A DNA stretch of 64,000 nt from Spirosoma arboris (GTDB lineage: Bacteria > Bacteroidota > Bacteroidia > Cytophagales > Spirosomataceae), in assembly GCF_009754945.1 (NCBI RefSeq), contig NZ_WPIN01000024.1, positions 62,001 to 126,000 on the forward strand, given 5' to 3'. The notes beneath the pieces were generated by a model. That model made no database searches. It saw only the letters and a program-made list of their open reading frames with translations, and was not told where the DNA came from. A program made the translations under genes and the position numbers. How positions within the stretch are numbered: the stretch's first letter is position 1; the number at the start of each line of letters is the position of its first letter. Of this stretch, positions 51,944 through 61,858 are shown one piece after another.

Positions 51944-53446
51944 TTATATCTCCTCTCGCAACAACGGTAAACTCATGCAGTGAGATCCTCCTCTTGCCCG
52001 GCTTAACTCAGCAGAAGGGAGCATAATAAACGTATTTTCGATTGTTTCAGGAGACGATTGCCCTTGCTCGAATCGTGCCAGTAGCTTGGCGGCAGCGATC
52101 ACCTCAAAACCAGCGGCCCGGAAAGCATCAGCCGTTTTTTCGTTCCGATCGTACCCTATTACTACGCCATCTTTCAGCGCTAGCAGATTACACGAGTCGG
52201 TCCACTGTTCACGTGCGCCAAATGGAAATTCGTTGTTTCCTGAATAGATAAACTGTACAGACTCAGTAGCACCGAGGTCATTTTTACTGATGTCCGCCAA
52301 TAAGTCCTCTAAGTTCTCGATTTCGATAGGTTTGTGTTCCAGCCCCTTAATGAATTGCAGAATTTTCAGATCTTCCGATACATCTTTCGGAGCAAAGAAA
52401 TGAATAACATCCCGTTTTTTAGCTTCATCACCGGTTCGTGCCAACGCTCCCAATAGTACCCATACATTACGCTTTACCTGGGTAAATACCGTATCGATAT
52501 GCATGTAATCCCGCTTCTTCGGAATTTTAATAACTGTTACTTTATCAACTAGGTTTTTGCTGAACACTAACCGCATTACCTGCTGTGCTGCATATAAGGT
52601 AGTGCGCTCGCTGACGCCGACAATTAGGTGCCGTTTTGCAATCATCATTACATCCCCACCTTCGAGAGTCGAACGAGTTACGTCGCGGTTAATGTCAGCA
52701 TCGGGGAGTAAAAAGGCATGTTCATTATCTGGAATTTCAATAATTTTATCTTGATAATCAGCAAATAACGGGTGATGAAAGAAAATGTATTGCGCCAGTA
52801 GGGCTTCGCGAGTGCGAGCGAGTTTAGCCGGTTTATTAAGCAGGATATGATCATTGATAACAATGCCAATGTCGCGCGTAAAAATAAAATTCGGTAAGGG
52901 AGCGAACAGCATCGTCAGATCGGGTAATGAGCCTGAAATCATAATCTTAGCCAATTCGATCGGTTCATATTGACTCAGTTGCTGCTGCGTACGAAACGAC
53001 GTTCGTTCGATACCACAAATAGCGGCAATCAGGCGAATACGAATAGCTTCGTCAATCAAAATATCCCCTAAAAGTGACTGAATGTCAATAACTCTGTCTG
53101 AATTAAAGTAGTCTTTGTGATCGGGCTTAAAAAATGATCGGTCTGAATCAGGACCAAGCATAGCTACTTTACCCTGAACCTTATCAGGATCTAAAAAATA
53201 GAGTAGAATCTTAACATAATAATCGTATTCATCCCGGCGCATCATATCCAGGTGAACGATGTCTTCAAAAAGCCAATCCTGCGCTTTTGACGGGACAACC
53301 TTACCTAGTCCCCGATCTGGGCTATGAATTAATAAACGTTTAAGCGTTCCTATTTCAGAAGAAACATTAATATGATGTGTATCCGAATAGATAGGCATAG
53401 CTGTCATCGAACGTTCCAGATAGTTGGATTTTGTTTCGTTACTCAT
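51944..53446 (-). CDS. arcA: Arginine deiminase
   Basis: The 500-residue protein has the arginine-deiminase catalytic set: FTRDIG (about 190), the Asp/Glu-containing LEGGD near 260 (Glu, Asp), His near 320 (YMHIDTVFT) and nucleophilic Cys490 (GGSHCMS). Arginine is hydrolysed to citrulline and ammonia. It is longer than classical ArcA (about 410), owing to an N-terminal extension and insertions seen in Bacteroidota relatives. ctlX follows 500 nt downstream on the same strand; no carbamate kinase or ornithine carbamoyltransferase is in the window. Confidence 0.88.
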   Translation of the reverse strand: MSNETKSNYLERSMTAMPIYSDTHHINVSSEIGTLKRLLIHSPDRGLGKVVPSKAQDWLFEDIVHLDMMRRDEYDYYVKILLYFLDPDKVQGKVAMLGPDSDRSFFKPDHKDYFNSDRVIDIQSLLGDILIDEAIRIRLIAAICGIERTSFRTQQQLSQYEPIELAKIMISGSLPDLTMLFAPLPNFIFTRDIGIVINDHILLNKPAKLARTREALLAQYIFFHHPLFADYQDKIIEIPDNEHAFLLPDADINRDVTRSTLEGGDVMMIAKRHLIVGVSERTTLYAAQQVMRLVFSKNLVDKVTVIKIPKKRDYMHIDTVFTQVKRNVWVLLGALARTGDEAKKRDVIHFFAPKDVSEDLKILQFIKGLEHKPIEIENLEDLLADISKNDLGATESVQFIYSGNNEFPFGAREQWTDSCNLLALKDGVVIGYDRNEKTADAFRAAGFEVIAAAKLLARFEQGQSSPETIENTFIMLPSAELSRARGGSHCMSLPLLREEI

Positions 53447-53840
53447 AGATAAACCTTAATCCGTATTTTTGCTACGAGTCGAGATTGCAAGGTACGGGAT
53501 TGATAATGGAAATGAAATGGGTCTATTTTATCGCTATTTTATAAATTCTTTTCCCTAATAATCTATTAGCTCTATCAAGTTTTATATTGTATCTACAAAT
53601 AAAGTATTATTTCTTATCTGGAAACATGATTATATACTCTTTATTAAACGTAGTAGTAATCATTGGTATACAAATTGACACGATACAAATAAATTGAAAT
53701 TTATAAATAAAAAATATAACTAAATCACTTTTAATGTATAAAGAATATGTTTTGTAACACTTTTAAAACTAGTATATAGCAAGCGGCATATTATTTGACT
53801 AGCCCATGGCTGTATTTATACATCTACAAATCAAGCGCAT
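53447..53840 (+). promoter_or_regulatory. AT-rich upstream region of the first surface-protein gene
   Basis: About 75% A+T with no open frame. Near its end the motif GGCA (53785-53788), five nt, TTTG (53794-53797), then ACTAGC recurs upstream of the second surface gene, and GGCA-N5-TTTG before the third. Confidence 0.5.
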
Positions 53841-55016
53841 ATGCCCATTCTTTTTGCAATAAGAATTAACTGGCTATTACTTCTGGTTATAGGCTTTATA
53901 GCGAGTTCATTACCAGTAATAGGGCAGGCAGTTACAGGAACAGTTTATCAGGACTTTAACGAGGATAGTGCTTACACGAGGATACCAGCTTCTGAAATCT
54001 ATAGTTATGGAGAACAAAGTGGTTCTGAAGCTACTGATCTTATTACAAGCAGCGCTCAATCTATAACCCTGGCCCCAGCGGAGTCCAACGCCACACTCAC
54101 TATCACTAAATCGGTCAATAAGTCCAAAGCTAAACTCGGCGATACTCTCACCTACACCATTATCCTCACCAATACAGGGACCACAATCGCCAAAAATATT
54201 ACCCTCACCGACTCCACCACCACGGGACTAACCTACCTGCCAAATTCAACAAATATCCCACCCACAAATTCCCTAACATCAGCAACGACAACCTCCTGGA
54301 CAATCTCCTCCCTCAACCCAGGACAGTCAGTCACCATCACGGCCCAGGCCAGAGCCGATAGCGCAGGCATCCTCTACGCCAAAACAACCCTGCCTGGACA
54401 AGCCGCTATCGTATGCACCTCCATCCCCTTTGTCATGTGTGCAGGAGATACCTACCAGTTCCAACTCACAGCTGCTCCCGGAAGAAGCTCCTACAAATGG
54501 TTCAGGGATAACCAGGAACTCATCGGTCAAACCACTAATGTGCTCCTGGTCACCGGACCCGGCACTTATAGTCTGGCCGTGGATAATGTCTCAGGCCAAT
54601 GTCCCGATTTCAGTTGTTGCCCCTTCATCGTCGAAGAGGATAGTCTGCCTTCCTTCCAGGCAGTGGCCCTGCCCGCCACCTGTCAAAGCAATGTGGTTCA
54701 GGCTAATGGCAAGCTAGTGCTCAGTGGCTTCCGGGCGGGTGCTACCTATGCTTATTCGTTGGGCAGCAGTTTCAGTGAGGCAGCTAGTTTGTCAGGGGGT
54801 CGTCAGGTGATCCCGGTGGATGGGGTTTTGGTGAGCCAGCTGGCCAGTCCGTTGGTTTCTCAGGCTTACACGATTCGGGTGTACAGTAGTTCGGGTTGTT
54901 ACACGGAGCAGACGGTGGTGTTGGTGGCTTCGGTTTGTGACTGTCCGGCGGAGGTGTGTGTCCCTTATGTAATTAGCCGAACCAAAAAAGCACCCAGAAT
55001 TAGTACTACCAAGTAA
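53841..55016 (+). CDS. Secreted DUF11 protein, short paralog (391 aa)
   Basis: The protein has a signal peptide (about 1-29, ending GQA), a short N-terminal stretch related to the next gene (TGTVYQDFNEDSAYTRIPAS), a DUF11 domain (about 88-195: KAKLGDTLTYTIILTNTG), an Ig-like segment with RSSYKWFRDNQELIG (about 214-228) and the C-terminal module ending CPAEVCVPYVISRTKKAPRIS. Compared with the 1873-residue paralog it lacks the long middle region. It is likely secreted; no typical T9SS CTD is seen. Function is unknown. Confidence 0.8.
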   Translation: MPILFAIRINWLLLLVIGFIASSLPVIGQAVTGTVYQDFNEDSAYTRIPASEIYSYGEQSGSEATDLITSSAQSITLAPAESNATLTITKSVNKSKAKLGDTLTYTIILTNTGTTIAKNITLTDSTTTGLTYLPNSTNIPPTNSLTSATTTSWTISSLNPGQSVTITAQARADSAGILYAKTTLPGQAAIVCTSIPFVMCAGDTYQFQLTAAPGRSSYKWFRDNQELIGQTTNVLLVTGPGTYSLAVDNVSGQCPDFSCCPFIVEEDSLPSFQAVALPATCQSNVVQANGKLVLSGFRAGATYAYSLGSSFSEAASLSGGRQVIPVDGVLVSQLASPLVSQAYTIRVYSSSGCYTEQTVVLVASVCDCPAEVCVPYVISRTKKAPRISTTK

Positions 55017-55333
55017 TCTTGCGCTACTTTTTTATATGTAAATTAATTATATAATACTACTAATAAGTTATTCAAACAAGTTGAAATCAAACAAAAATTA
55101 CATTAATTCAATTTTAAAGATATAAATGACTATTAATATATACTATTGCTTGGCATATATTTTGACAGATAAAATATATACTAACGTAATTCTAGATTGG
55201 TAAATTTTAAGATACCAAATCTGTACAAATCCAATAATAGCTAATACTATATATATATACGATCTATTCGGCATTCCCTTTGACTAGCTATGTAGCTAGT
55301 CTCTAGTAATTAAAGCCGATAGATTGTTCGAAT
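55017..55333 (+). promoter_or_regulatory. AT-rich upstream region of the large surface-protein gene
   Basis: No gene seen. The motif GGCATTCCCTTTGACTAGC (55270-55288) is followed by the palindrome GACTAGCTA-TG-TAGCTAGTC (55282-55301). The same GGCA-N5-TTTG signal precedes both sister genes. Confidence 0.5.
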
Positions 55334-58300
55334 ATGTGTACATCTAAAAAGATTTTTTTAAAATTCTTTTTACTCATAGTTTTCATAACAGCCTCAGGAA
55401 CACTAACAAGTTTTGGACAGACAATAACGGGTACGGTTTTCCGCGATTTCAACAGCGACGGTGTTTATACTAGTCTACCAGCCTCGGGTACTTACGCGTA
55501 CGGGGAACCAGGTGTGGGAGACATAATCATTACCGCCTATAACGCCAACGGTGTAGCCGTAACCTCTACAAGCAGTAGCACGCTGGCAACTTCATTAGGG
55601 AGTTATACCCTCACAGTAGGCAATACCAATAGCTATCGAGTGGAATTTATAATTCCTGGCGGCTTAGATTACTTCAATGATGGATTTCATTCAAACAACG
55701 GTACAGGCACATCAATACAGTTTGTAAGTGGTGGTAATTCAGGTATTAATTTTGGAATCAGTGCTTCACTCGACTACTGTCAACCTGTCCCTCCTTTAAT
55801 CGTACCGTGCTATGTTAGTGGCGATCCACTGCCTGATGGGTCTTCTATTGCAGCCACTCCTGTTCTGGTTAACATTCCTTATTTAGCCGTTGGCACTGGC
55901 ATAGCCGAAACTACATTAGCAACGGCCGACGCAATGGGAAGTGTATGGGGAGCGGCCTACCAACGAGAAACTAAAAAGCTATTTACAGCGGCCTTTTTAA
56001 AGCGACATGTGGGCCTGGGTCCCGCAGGTTTGGGTGGCATTTATGTTACTACCGCAACAGATACCCCAACAACATCTCTTTACGTAGACTTGGAAAATGC
56101 GCCATTTAATCTTGATCTTGGCGCAGCAGGGCTAACAGGCCGTACTTTACCAGCTTCTGGAACCACGCCAAGTACAGACCCTTTATCGTTCAGTCTGGTG
56201 GGTGCAGCAGGATTGGGGGGATTAGCCCTTTCCAGCGACGGTGGAACATTATATGCAACGGATCTTTTCAATCGCCGACTACTCGCTCTACATATAAGCA
56301 ATCCCGTTTCATCTTCAGCATCTCTGACAGCATCTGACTTAACGTTTATCGCCCTGCCCGACCCTGGATGCACTAATAGTGTTGCCCGCCCCTTTGGTCT
56401 GGGTGTAAACAACGGGAAAGTGTATATAGGCGTAGTTTGTACGGGTGAAAATGGCGGATCTGCCAGTGACCTTTATGCTCATATTTACGCGATGGATGAA
56501 GGCGCGACCACCATCCCTGCCGCAGCAATATTTAGTTTCAGATTAAATTATAGTAAAGGACTAATCCATACGGGCGATGCGGGCATAGGAGGAAACTGGG
56601 AGCCCTGGGCAACTCAATTTAGCCAAATGCACACAGGTATTTTAGCTAGTGCAGGTATACGAATAGCAAGGCCTCAGCCCATTTTATCCGATATCAGTTT
56701 TGCGGATAACGGTGATATGATCTTAGGGTTTACAGATCGGGGGGGGCATCAACTAGGCTATAAGCAAAGAAACACGACCGATGAAAGCGACAATCCTACA
56801 CTTTATAGCGGCTACATTGGTGGTGATATATTACGTGCGCATTATAATGGCAGCAGTTGGGTATTGGAAAACAATGGCACAGTTGGCTCCTTAAAAAGTG
56901 CCGGGGCTAATAACGGGCAAGGGCCAGGTACACCTACCAGTACGACCTACACAGCTCCATCCGGCGAATTTTATTTCGAGGAAAACTATGTCACTACGCA
57001 CACGGAGACGATTATGGGTAGCGCATTGTCAATTCCAGGCATAAACCATACTGTTGTTACAATGATAGATCCATTTGATGTCTTTACAGGTGGATTCGGC
57101 TGGTTCAATAATGTAACAGGCGTAAGCGACAGACGGGCTCAAATTTATAATTCAGGTACCGATAACGGCATAACTTATGGTAAGACCAATGGTCTGGGAG
57201 TTATAAAAGCCCTTTGTAATCCAGCGCCCATTGCAATTGGTAACCGCGTCTGGCTTGATACAAACAATAATGGCATTCAAGACCCTGGGGAAACACCTCT
57301 GGCGGGCGTAAAGGTTACATTAAGCGGCCCTGGAATAACCGGTAGCGTCAGTGTAACAACCAATGCAGTGGGGGAATATTATTTCTCTAATTCAACTAGT
57401 TTTTCCAACACCACAGGGTTCGTTTACAGTTTGACTGGCCTGGTCAGTGGAGGTGTTTATACGCTCAGTTTTCCGGTTAGTGTGAGCGCTGCTAGCCTCA
57501 GCAGCAAGCCTAATTCTGCCACTGGAACCAATACTAATAATATCGATACTGACCCCAATGCAGCCGGTGTCATTAGTTTCACGTTGGGCCAATCGGGAGA
57601 GAATAACTTTTCCTACGATGCAGGTTTTGTACCACAACCTCTAACGATAACGGCCAATCCAGATGAGTGTAATCTGGCCACAAACCACTATAATGTTGCA
57701 GGAAGCCTTGCCCTGACCAATGCCATTGCTGGCACAGCTACTATTTCTGATGGTAGCGTTACTGTGGTTGTGCCGGTGAGTGCAGGAGCGACTTCGATAC
57801 CCTATGCTCTAACAGGTTTGATTAGCGGTACAGGTTCACATACGGTTACCGTCAGTTACAACAGCCAAACGGCCAGTATTACGTATACAGCCCCTTTGAG
57901 TTGTACAGTAGCTCCCTGCGGTCTGAGCCTGATCGTTACACCGAGTTTCTGCCAATCGGCGACCAATGCCTATGTGCTGTCGGGAACCATTACCACTACC
58001 AACGTACCCCTTAGTGGCACATTGACAATCGGCTCATCAGCCTTTACTCCCCGAAGTCTCACTTTGCCAGCAGGCAATGCATCGGGGTCCTTTAGTTACT
58101 CAGGTCTGGTTAGCAATGGGCAAACTTATACCGTTACAGCCAGCTATTCGAATAGCGCCTGTTCGCCCGTTAGTTATATCTACACAGCGCCAGGCTCCTG
58201 CTCAGTAGCACCCGTCTGTTCAATAATAGCATCGGCAACAGCGGGGCAATGTGCTATTGCTACTAATACCTACTCAGCATCGGTAGTCGTCAACCTAACC

Positions 58301-60955
58301 AATAGTACTACCGGTACGCTTATGGTAAGTCTACCCGGCTCGGCACCCATCAGTCAGACAATAGCAGCCAATACGGGTTCCTTTACAGCTGTATTCGCCG
58401 GACTTACCTCTGATGGAGCTACTCATACAGCTACCATCAGTTTACCAGGTTGTGGATCTGCGACAGCTACATTCACTGCACCTGGCTCTTGCTCAGTGAC
58501 GCCCGTCTGTAGTTTGAGTGCGACGTCTACACAGAGCATATGCCAGAGCGCGACCAATACGTTCACTACAGTCACTGTCGTCACGCTGACTAATCCAACT
58601 ACAGGCATACTGACCGTTACGGACGGGCCAGCCAGTCTGACTTTTGCCACTATTGCTGGAAGCAGTGCCTCATTTACCGCGACACTAGCCAATATCGTTT
58701 CCAATGGCGCGAATCATACTATTACAGCCTCATTACCAGGCTGTGGCACCACCACAACCACTTACACAGCACCAAACTCCTGCTCGGTAGCGCCCGTCTG
58801 TTCAATAATAGCCTCCGCAACGGCAGGCGTCTGTGCCATCGCTACCAATACCTATTCAGCCACAGCGGTGGTTCAGTTAACTAACCCAACGGCAGGCACG
58901 ATGACCATTACTGATGGGCCACAGAGTGCCACCTTTATTACCACAGCGAGCAGTTCGGCCACCTTTGCGGTTGCTTTCACCGGCTTGATTTCCGACGCAT
59001 CAACGCATATTGTGACAGCCACTTTGCCCGGTTGTAGCAGTACTACAACTACCTATACCGCACCTACTTCCTGTTCAATAGCACCAGTTTGTAGTTTGAG
59101 TGCTATCGTATCGGCGGGGATATGTGCGTCAGCAACGAACCTGTATTCAGCCACCGCTGTCGTGACGGTCAAAAATCCAGCTACAGGCGGAACCGTTACC
59201 GTCAGTACAGGAAATCAAACGCTTACATTTAGTACCACTGCACTAAGTCAAAACACGTTCACGGCTATTTTCAATGGTTTAGTGTCTGATGGAGTCAATC
59301 ATATCGTAACGGTAAGCCTTCCAGGTTGCGGTAGTATTAACGCATCTTACCCAGCACCCACCAGTTGTTCCGTGACGCCCGTTTGCTCACTCAGTGCAAT
59401 AGCCAAACCCGGCATATGTGCTACATCTACGAACACCTCCTCAACGACAGTATTGGTAACAATGACCAATCCGACAGCGGGCACGCTGACCGTTACGGAT
59501 GGCGCCCGCAGTGTTACGTTCGTAGTACCTGCCTCTTTGGGGACAACCACTGCTCCGGCTATTTTCAATGGAATACCTTCCGATGGAGCTAGTCATGTTG
59601 TCACTATATCACTGCCTGGCTGCTCAAGTACAACTCTAACTTATACAGCTCCTGGCTCGTGTACGGAAGTGAGCCCTTTAGCCAGCCTCGGTGATTACGT
59701 CTGGTACGACACGAATGGGAATGGCCAACAGGATGCTGGTGAAACAGGTGTAGCGGGAGTGACCGTTAAACTCTTTAATCCCAACTCATCCACTACGACG
59801 CCTATTGCCAGTCTAACTACAGACAGCAATGGTAAATATTTATTCACCAGCCTCAGCTCTGGAACTTACTACGTCATATTTGATAAGACGACGCTGCCAA
59901 CGGGTTACACCTTAACCAGCACCAATTTAGGCTCCGATGCAACTAACAGTGATGCAGATGTAGTGACGGGTAAGACGACCTATTACACCCTGGCATCAGG
60001 GGAGCAAAAGCTTACTGTTGATGCAGGTATTGTACCGCCAGCACCAAGCTTATACCTCACTAAATCGGTCGATAAGTCGAAGGCTAAACTCGGCGATACC
60101 CTCACCTACACCATCATCCTTACTAATACAGGTAACTCAATCGCCAAAAATATCACCCTCACCGACTCCGCCACCACAGGACTGACCTACCTGCCAAATT
60201 CAACAAATTCCCTCACATCAGCAACAACCACCTCCTGGCCAATACCGACTCTTCAACCAGGACAATCGTTCACCATCACGGCCCAGGCCAGAGCCGATAG
60301 CGCAGGTATCCTCTACGCCAAAACAACCCTGCCTGGACAAGCCGCTATCGTATGCACCTCCATCCCCTTTGTCATGTGTGCAGGAGATACCTACCAGTTC
60401 CAACTCACAGCTGCTCCCGGAAGAAGCTCCTACAAATGGTTCAGGGATAACCAGGAACTCATCGGCCAAACCACTAATGTACTCCAGGTAACCGGACCAG
60501 GCACCTATAGTCTGGCCGTGGATAATGTGGCAGGCCAATGTCCCGATTTCAGTTGTTGTCCATTCATTATTGAGGAAGATACTCTGCTTGCTTTTCAGGC
60601 CATTGCCGTACCAGCCACCTGTCAAGGCAGTGTGGTTCAGGCTAATGGCAAGCTAGTGCTCAGTGGCTTCCGGGCGGGTGCTACCTATGCTTATTCGTTG
60701 GGCAGCAGTTTCAGTGAGGCAGCTAGTTTGTCAGGGGGTCGTCAGGTGATCCCGGTGGATGGGGTTTTGGTGAGCCAGCTAGCCAGTCCGTTGGTTTCTC
60801 AGGCCTACACGATTCGGGTGTACAGTAGTTCGGGTTGTTACACGGAGCAGACGGTGGTGTTGGTGGCTTCGGTTTGTGACTGTCCGGCGGAGGTGTGTGT
60901 CCCTTATGTGATTAGCCGAACCAAAAATGCACCCAGAATTAGTAATTCAGACTAG
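55334..60955 (+). CDS. Giant secreted repeat protein (SdrD_B/Cys-repeats/DUF11)
   Basis: The 1873-residue protein has a signal peptide (about 1-29), an N-terminal beta-rich region with propeller-like repeats (about 30-630), an SdrD_B-like domain (about 635-768: IGNRVWLDTNNNGIQDPGE), seven Cys-repeats of about 96 residues (about 769-1445, pattern xVCS...CxxxTN...LPGC...SC), a second SdrD_B-like domain (about 1451-1575: LGDYVWYDTNGNGQQDAGE), a DUF11 domain (about 1573-1680) and the shared C-terminal module (1680-1873). The Ca2+-binding D-x-N-x-N-G-I motif in the SdrD_B domains fits an adhesin. A perfect terminator hairpin overlaps the stop. Confidence 0.88.
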   Translation: MCTSKKIFLKFFLLIVFITASGTLTSFGQTITGTVFRDFNSDGVYTSLPASGTYAYGEPGVGDIIITAYNANGVAVTSTSSSTLATSLGSYTLTVGNTNSYRVEFIIPGGLDYFNDGFHSNNGTGTSIQFVSGGNSGINFGISASLDYCQPVPPLIVPCYVSGDPLPDGSSIAATPVLVNIPYLAVGTGIAETTLATADAMGSVWGAAYQRETKKLFTAAFLKRHVGLGPAGLGGIYVTTATDTPTTSLYVDLENAPFNLDLGAAGLTGRTLPASGTTPSTDPLSFSLVGAAGLGGLALSSDGGTLYATDLFNRRLLALHISNPVSSSASLTASDLTFIALPDPGCTNSVARPFGLGVNNGKVYIGVVCTGENGGSASDLYAHIYAMDEGATTIPAAAIFSFRLNYSKGLIHTGDAGIGGNWEPWATQFSQMHTGILASAGIRIARPQPILSDISFADNGDMILGFTDRGGHQLGYKQRNTTDESDNPTLYSGYIGGDILRAHYNGSSWVLENNGTVGSLKSAGANNGQGPGTPTSTTYTAPSGEFYFEENYVTTHTETIMGSALSIPGINHTVVTMIDPFDVFTGGFGWFNNVTGVSDRRAQIYNSGTDNGITYGKTNGLGVIKALCNPAPIAIGNRVWLDTNNNGIQDPGETPLAGVKVTLSGPGITGSVSVTTNAVGEYYFSNSTSFSNTTGFVYSLTGLVSGGVYTLSFPVSVSAASLSSKPNSATGTNTNNIDTDPNAAGVISFTLGQSGENNFSYDAGFVPQPLTITANPDECNLATNHYNVAGSLALTNAIAGTATISDGSVTVVVPVSAGATSIPYALTGLISGTGSHTVTVSYNSQTASITYTAPLSCTVAPCGLSLIVTPSFCQSATNAYVLSGTITTTNVPLSGTLTIGSSAFTPRSLTLPAGNASGSFSYSGLVSNGQTYTVTASYSNSACSPVSYIYTAPGSCSVAPVCSIIASATAGQCAIATNTYSASVVVNLTNSTTGTLMVSLPGSAPISQTIAANTGSFTAVFAGLTSDGATHTATISLPGCGSATATFTAPGSCSVTPVCSLSATSTQSICQSATNTFTTVTVVTLTNPTTGILTVTDGPASLTFATIAGSSASFTATLANIVSNGANHTITASLPGCGTTTTTYTAPNSCSVAPVCSIIASATAGVCAIATNTYSATAVVQLTNPTAGTMTITDGPQSATFITTASSSATFAVAFTGLISDASTHIVTATLPGCSSTTTTYTAPTSCSIAPVCSLSAIVSAGICASATNLYSATAVVTVKNPATGGTVTVSTGNQTLTFSTTALSQNTFTAIFNGLVSDGVNHIVTVSLPGCGSINASYPAPTSCSVTPVCSLSAIAKPGICATSTNTSSTTVLVTMTNPTAGTLTVTDGARSVTFVVPASLGTTTAPAIFNGIPSDGASHVVTISLPGCSSTTLTYTAPGSCTEVSPLASLGDYVWYDTNGNGQQDAGETGVAGVTVKLFNPNSSTTTPIASLTTDSNGKYLFTSLSSGTYYVIFDKTTLPTGYTLTSTNLGSDATNSDADVVTGKTTYYTLASGEQKLTVDAGIVPPAPSLYLTKSVDKSKAKLGDTLTYTIILTNTGNSIAKNITLTDSATTGLTYLPNSTNSLTSATTTSWPIPTLQPGQSFTITAQARADSAGILYAKTTLPGQAAIVCTSIPFVMCAGDTYQFQLTAAPGRSSYKWFRDNQELIGQTTNVLQVTGPGTYSLAVDNVAGQCPDFSCCPFIIEEDTLLAFQAIAVPATCQGSVVQANGKLVLSGFRAGATYAYSLGSSFSEAASLSGGRQVIPVDGVLVSQLASPLVSQAYTIRVYSSSGCYTEQTVVLVASVCDCPAEVCVPYVISRTKNAPRISNSD

Positions 60956-61002
60956 TAACACTATCAGGGTACACTCGAATTGTGTACCCTGATAGTGTTA
61001 CT
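60954..61002 (+). terminator. Terminator of the large surface-protein gene
   Basis: Perfect 21-bp arms (60954-60974 and 60982-61002) around the loop TCGAATT; the stop codon TAG (60953-60955) is at the base of the left arm. Confidence 0.85.
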
Positions 61003-61858
61003 AATCATTGGCAATTGTCCAGTTGATCTGCTTGATTCCGAGCGGCACAAGTCACCAAATAGGCAAAAACAAGTCCTTTCTGGTCATATCACACTGGTGT
61101 TCCGCCGTACTATTATTACAGATTTTTCTTTCTTCAGTGATTTTTACAAAAAAAATTAAAGGTCTTTCAGCCAATAAATCGAGTCCTGTCCAACCTTACA
61201 GATAAGGTTTATACTGCTTTGTGTTTACTTCTGTAGTTGACGTGATCATTCCTACACAGAACTTTCAGCTATGCACTAATCATACCGTCCATCGTTAGCC
61301 AGATTAAGGACAGCAACTAAATTATGAACGGTTAGTCGTTAGATCGACAAAAAAGGTTTCATACAAAAACGACAATTCTGAACTATAGGCTATAAGCTCG
61401 TTAAGCCAAAATATATCTACCTCATAATCAACAGCTATCTATAATTATAAAGGCCATTACACCATAAAATCTCATCAGGCAATCATTTTATACTTGAGCA
61501 ATTTCCAGCTATTTTACTATTGCTAATTTCATGTTTACAGCCGAGAAACAACCTCAATTACCTGAATTTAACGGCTTCTGAATGTGAGCTAAATGGCCTA
61601 CTGTAGGGTAGTTTAACATCACTTAAACGTAACTTTTATTAAACAAATAGGGTTATTAATTTTGTTTACTCTTAAACAAAAAGATAAATAAAATTGGAAT
61701 AAAATATAGTTTTAACCAATATTGAATATACATAATATGAAAAATAAATCCTTTTTGAAATAACATACCTCCATATATGGCACACGCTTTGCTATGGCAG
61801 TTTTGGATTTGTGTATAAAGCAAATTCTTTACTCAACCAACCGTCTAGCTTTAGCTAT
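60956..61858 (+). other. 900-nt AT-rich region before the third surface gene
   Basis: After the terminator there is no convincing gene; a 65-codon frame (61008-61205) looks accidental. The final 100 nt hold the GGCA-N5-TTTG motif (61780-61792), 66 nt before the start codon. Confidence 0.5.

Noticed and set aside
61008..61205. 65-codon frame downstream of the large surface gene
   Set aside because: AT-rich, no start context and no family; likely chance.
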